From positions 29,669,351 through 29,733,350 of the forward strand of contig OX463782.1 in assembly GCA_949825025.1 (NCBI GenBank): a stretch of DNA of 64,000 nt, read 5' to 3'. Every line of letters starts with the position of its first letter. Position 1 is the stretch's first letter. Positions 63,101 through 64,000 of the stretch are shown piece by piece. Origin of the DNA: Siphlonurus alternatus (lineage: Eukaryota > Arthropoda > Insecta > Ephemeroptera > Siphlonuridae). Made by a program: the position numbers and the translations under genes. The notes under the pieces were generated by a model. The model was not told the origin of the DNA. It saw nothing but the letters and a program-made list of their open reading frames with translations, and did no database searches.

Positions 63101-64000
63101 TTATGTAAATTAATCGTAAATATTAATTAATTAAATTAACGTTCTTAAATAAAAATATGCTAAGAATTGATAAAAATTTATTGATATATTTTTTATACGT
63201 ACAAATTAATTCATGCAGGTGAACATATTAAAAATAGAGTAACTATATTATATATTAATATGAATGAAATAATAAATAGATTAAATTTATCATTGATCAA
63301 TTACTATATAACCTTAATTAATTTCATGTAATTTTTATCTTTAAAAATTTCTTATGTATACTTCCTTTGACGTAAATCAGATAACAATATTTTATTTAAT
63401 ATATGATGGTGTTAAAAAATGGAGCATAGGAAGCAAGTAAAGCGAAATTGGCTGCGGTTTTTAGACCGTGTTTAACTTCCATGAGGTGTATATACGTCTT
63501 CAATACGCGCCGGCATAGAAAATAGCAGCAACAACCGTGATCACGCTAACCCACATTTTGTCAGACCGCCTCTAGCAAACAGCTGACAACATAAGGCACC
63601 GAAGATGTATATAATAATAATATACCTTTCTCCGTAACACAATCTTGTTTAATTACCTTTCTTCTATCGATTTAAAGAATACAAGTGCTACTTATGATAA
63701 TTGTGAATCCAATAATAAATATAATAGCTTTCATTGTAGTATTTTTAGAATGAAATTAGACTATAGAAAATACAAGCTATAGATAATTTTATACCAATGA
63801 ATCATTATAATAATAATACAATTTATGTACGACATTTAATTTAAATTGTATTTTTGTTGTACCCGCATGAATATAAATTTGAATATTTAATTCATCCATT
63901 CAAAATTATTTATGAAAGAATTTTAAATGTACGTAATAGGATTATTAAAACACGACTATACAAAATATCATAGGGATAATTTACTTGTTAATTTAATTTT
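60104..64000. other. Gene-free right end of the window
   Basis: Upstream DNA of the 591-aa gene. CTGTTACAG just before its ATG could be an acceptor, so a leader exon may lie here. TATA-like motifs occur at about 62528 (CATATATAAG) and 63488 (GTATATAC, in a GC-richer patch 63450-63610). One family F MITE is present; no other coding sequence seen. Confidence 0.5.
62073..62198. mobile_element. Family F MITE, 126 bp
   Basis: GTATACTCGTCGCCTTGGAA then AATTTCCC is mirrored by GGGAAATTTTCCTAGGTGAC then AACTGTAC. Second copy of the element at 12695. Confidence 0.7.

Overview
This is a eukaryotic nuclear window: AT-rich (roughly 30% GC by eye), with small GC-richer exons split by GT-AG introns and many short palindromic transposable elements. 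The gene content points to an arthropod: cytosolic ferritins with iron-responsive elements (IREs) in the 5' UTR, an ATP23 protease gene, a calmodulin-like gene and small signal-peptide proteins. The class cannot be fixed from sequence alone. A crustacean or another arthropod using cytosolic ferritin fits, but an insect is not excluded.

Layout. 1-4287 (minus): ATP23-type mitochondrial metalloprotease, five exons, running off the left edge. 4288-24055: about 20 kb without a secure gene, holding MITEs, a (TC)59 microsatellite, a 567-bp retroposon with a 13-bp target-site duplication, and a few GC-rich islands that may be first exons or promoters. 24056-27199 and 29642-32678 (minus): two tandem three-exon ferritin genes; the first has a TATA box and two tandem IREs, the second has one decayed IRE. 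35813-41204 (plus): five-exon calmodulin-like protein with three canonical EF-hands, one degenerate, and a long acidic Ser-rich linker. 46181-48158 (minus, with a TATA-driven leader exon near 49.8 kb) and 53289-60103 (minus): two paralogous signal-peptide proteins sharing a hydrophobic segment, a C-x5-C / C-x4-C cysteine pattern and a phase-2 last intron. 60104-64000: no gene seen.

Mobile DNA. At least nine families of short inverted-repeat elements were recognised by eye and are labelled A-J here. Family A (about 240-345 bp, arms about 150 bp, often with TGACGTCA in each arm) has ten palindromic copies plus fragments. One family-A copy is interrupted by a 732-bp hAT-type element with an 8-bp target duplication.

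What links the genes. The ferritin pair is the clearest regulatory story: one copy kept and doubled its IRE, its neighbour lost pairing in the only one left. The cysteine-patterned pair looks like a small local gene family of unknown function. All exon joins were made by hand from splice signals, reading frame and family similarity; RNA-seq would settle them.
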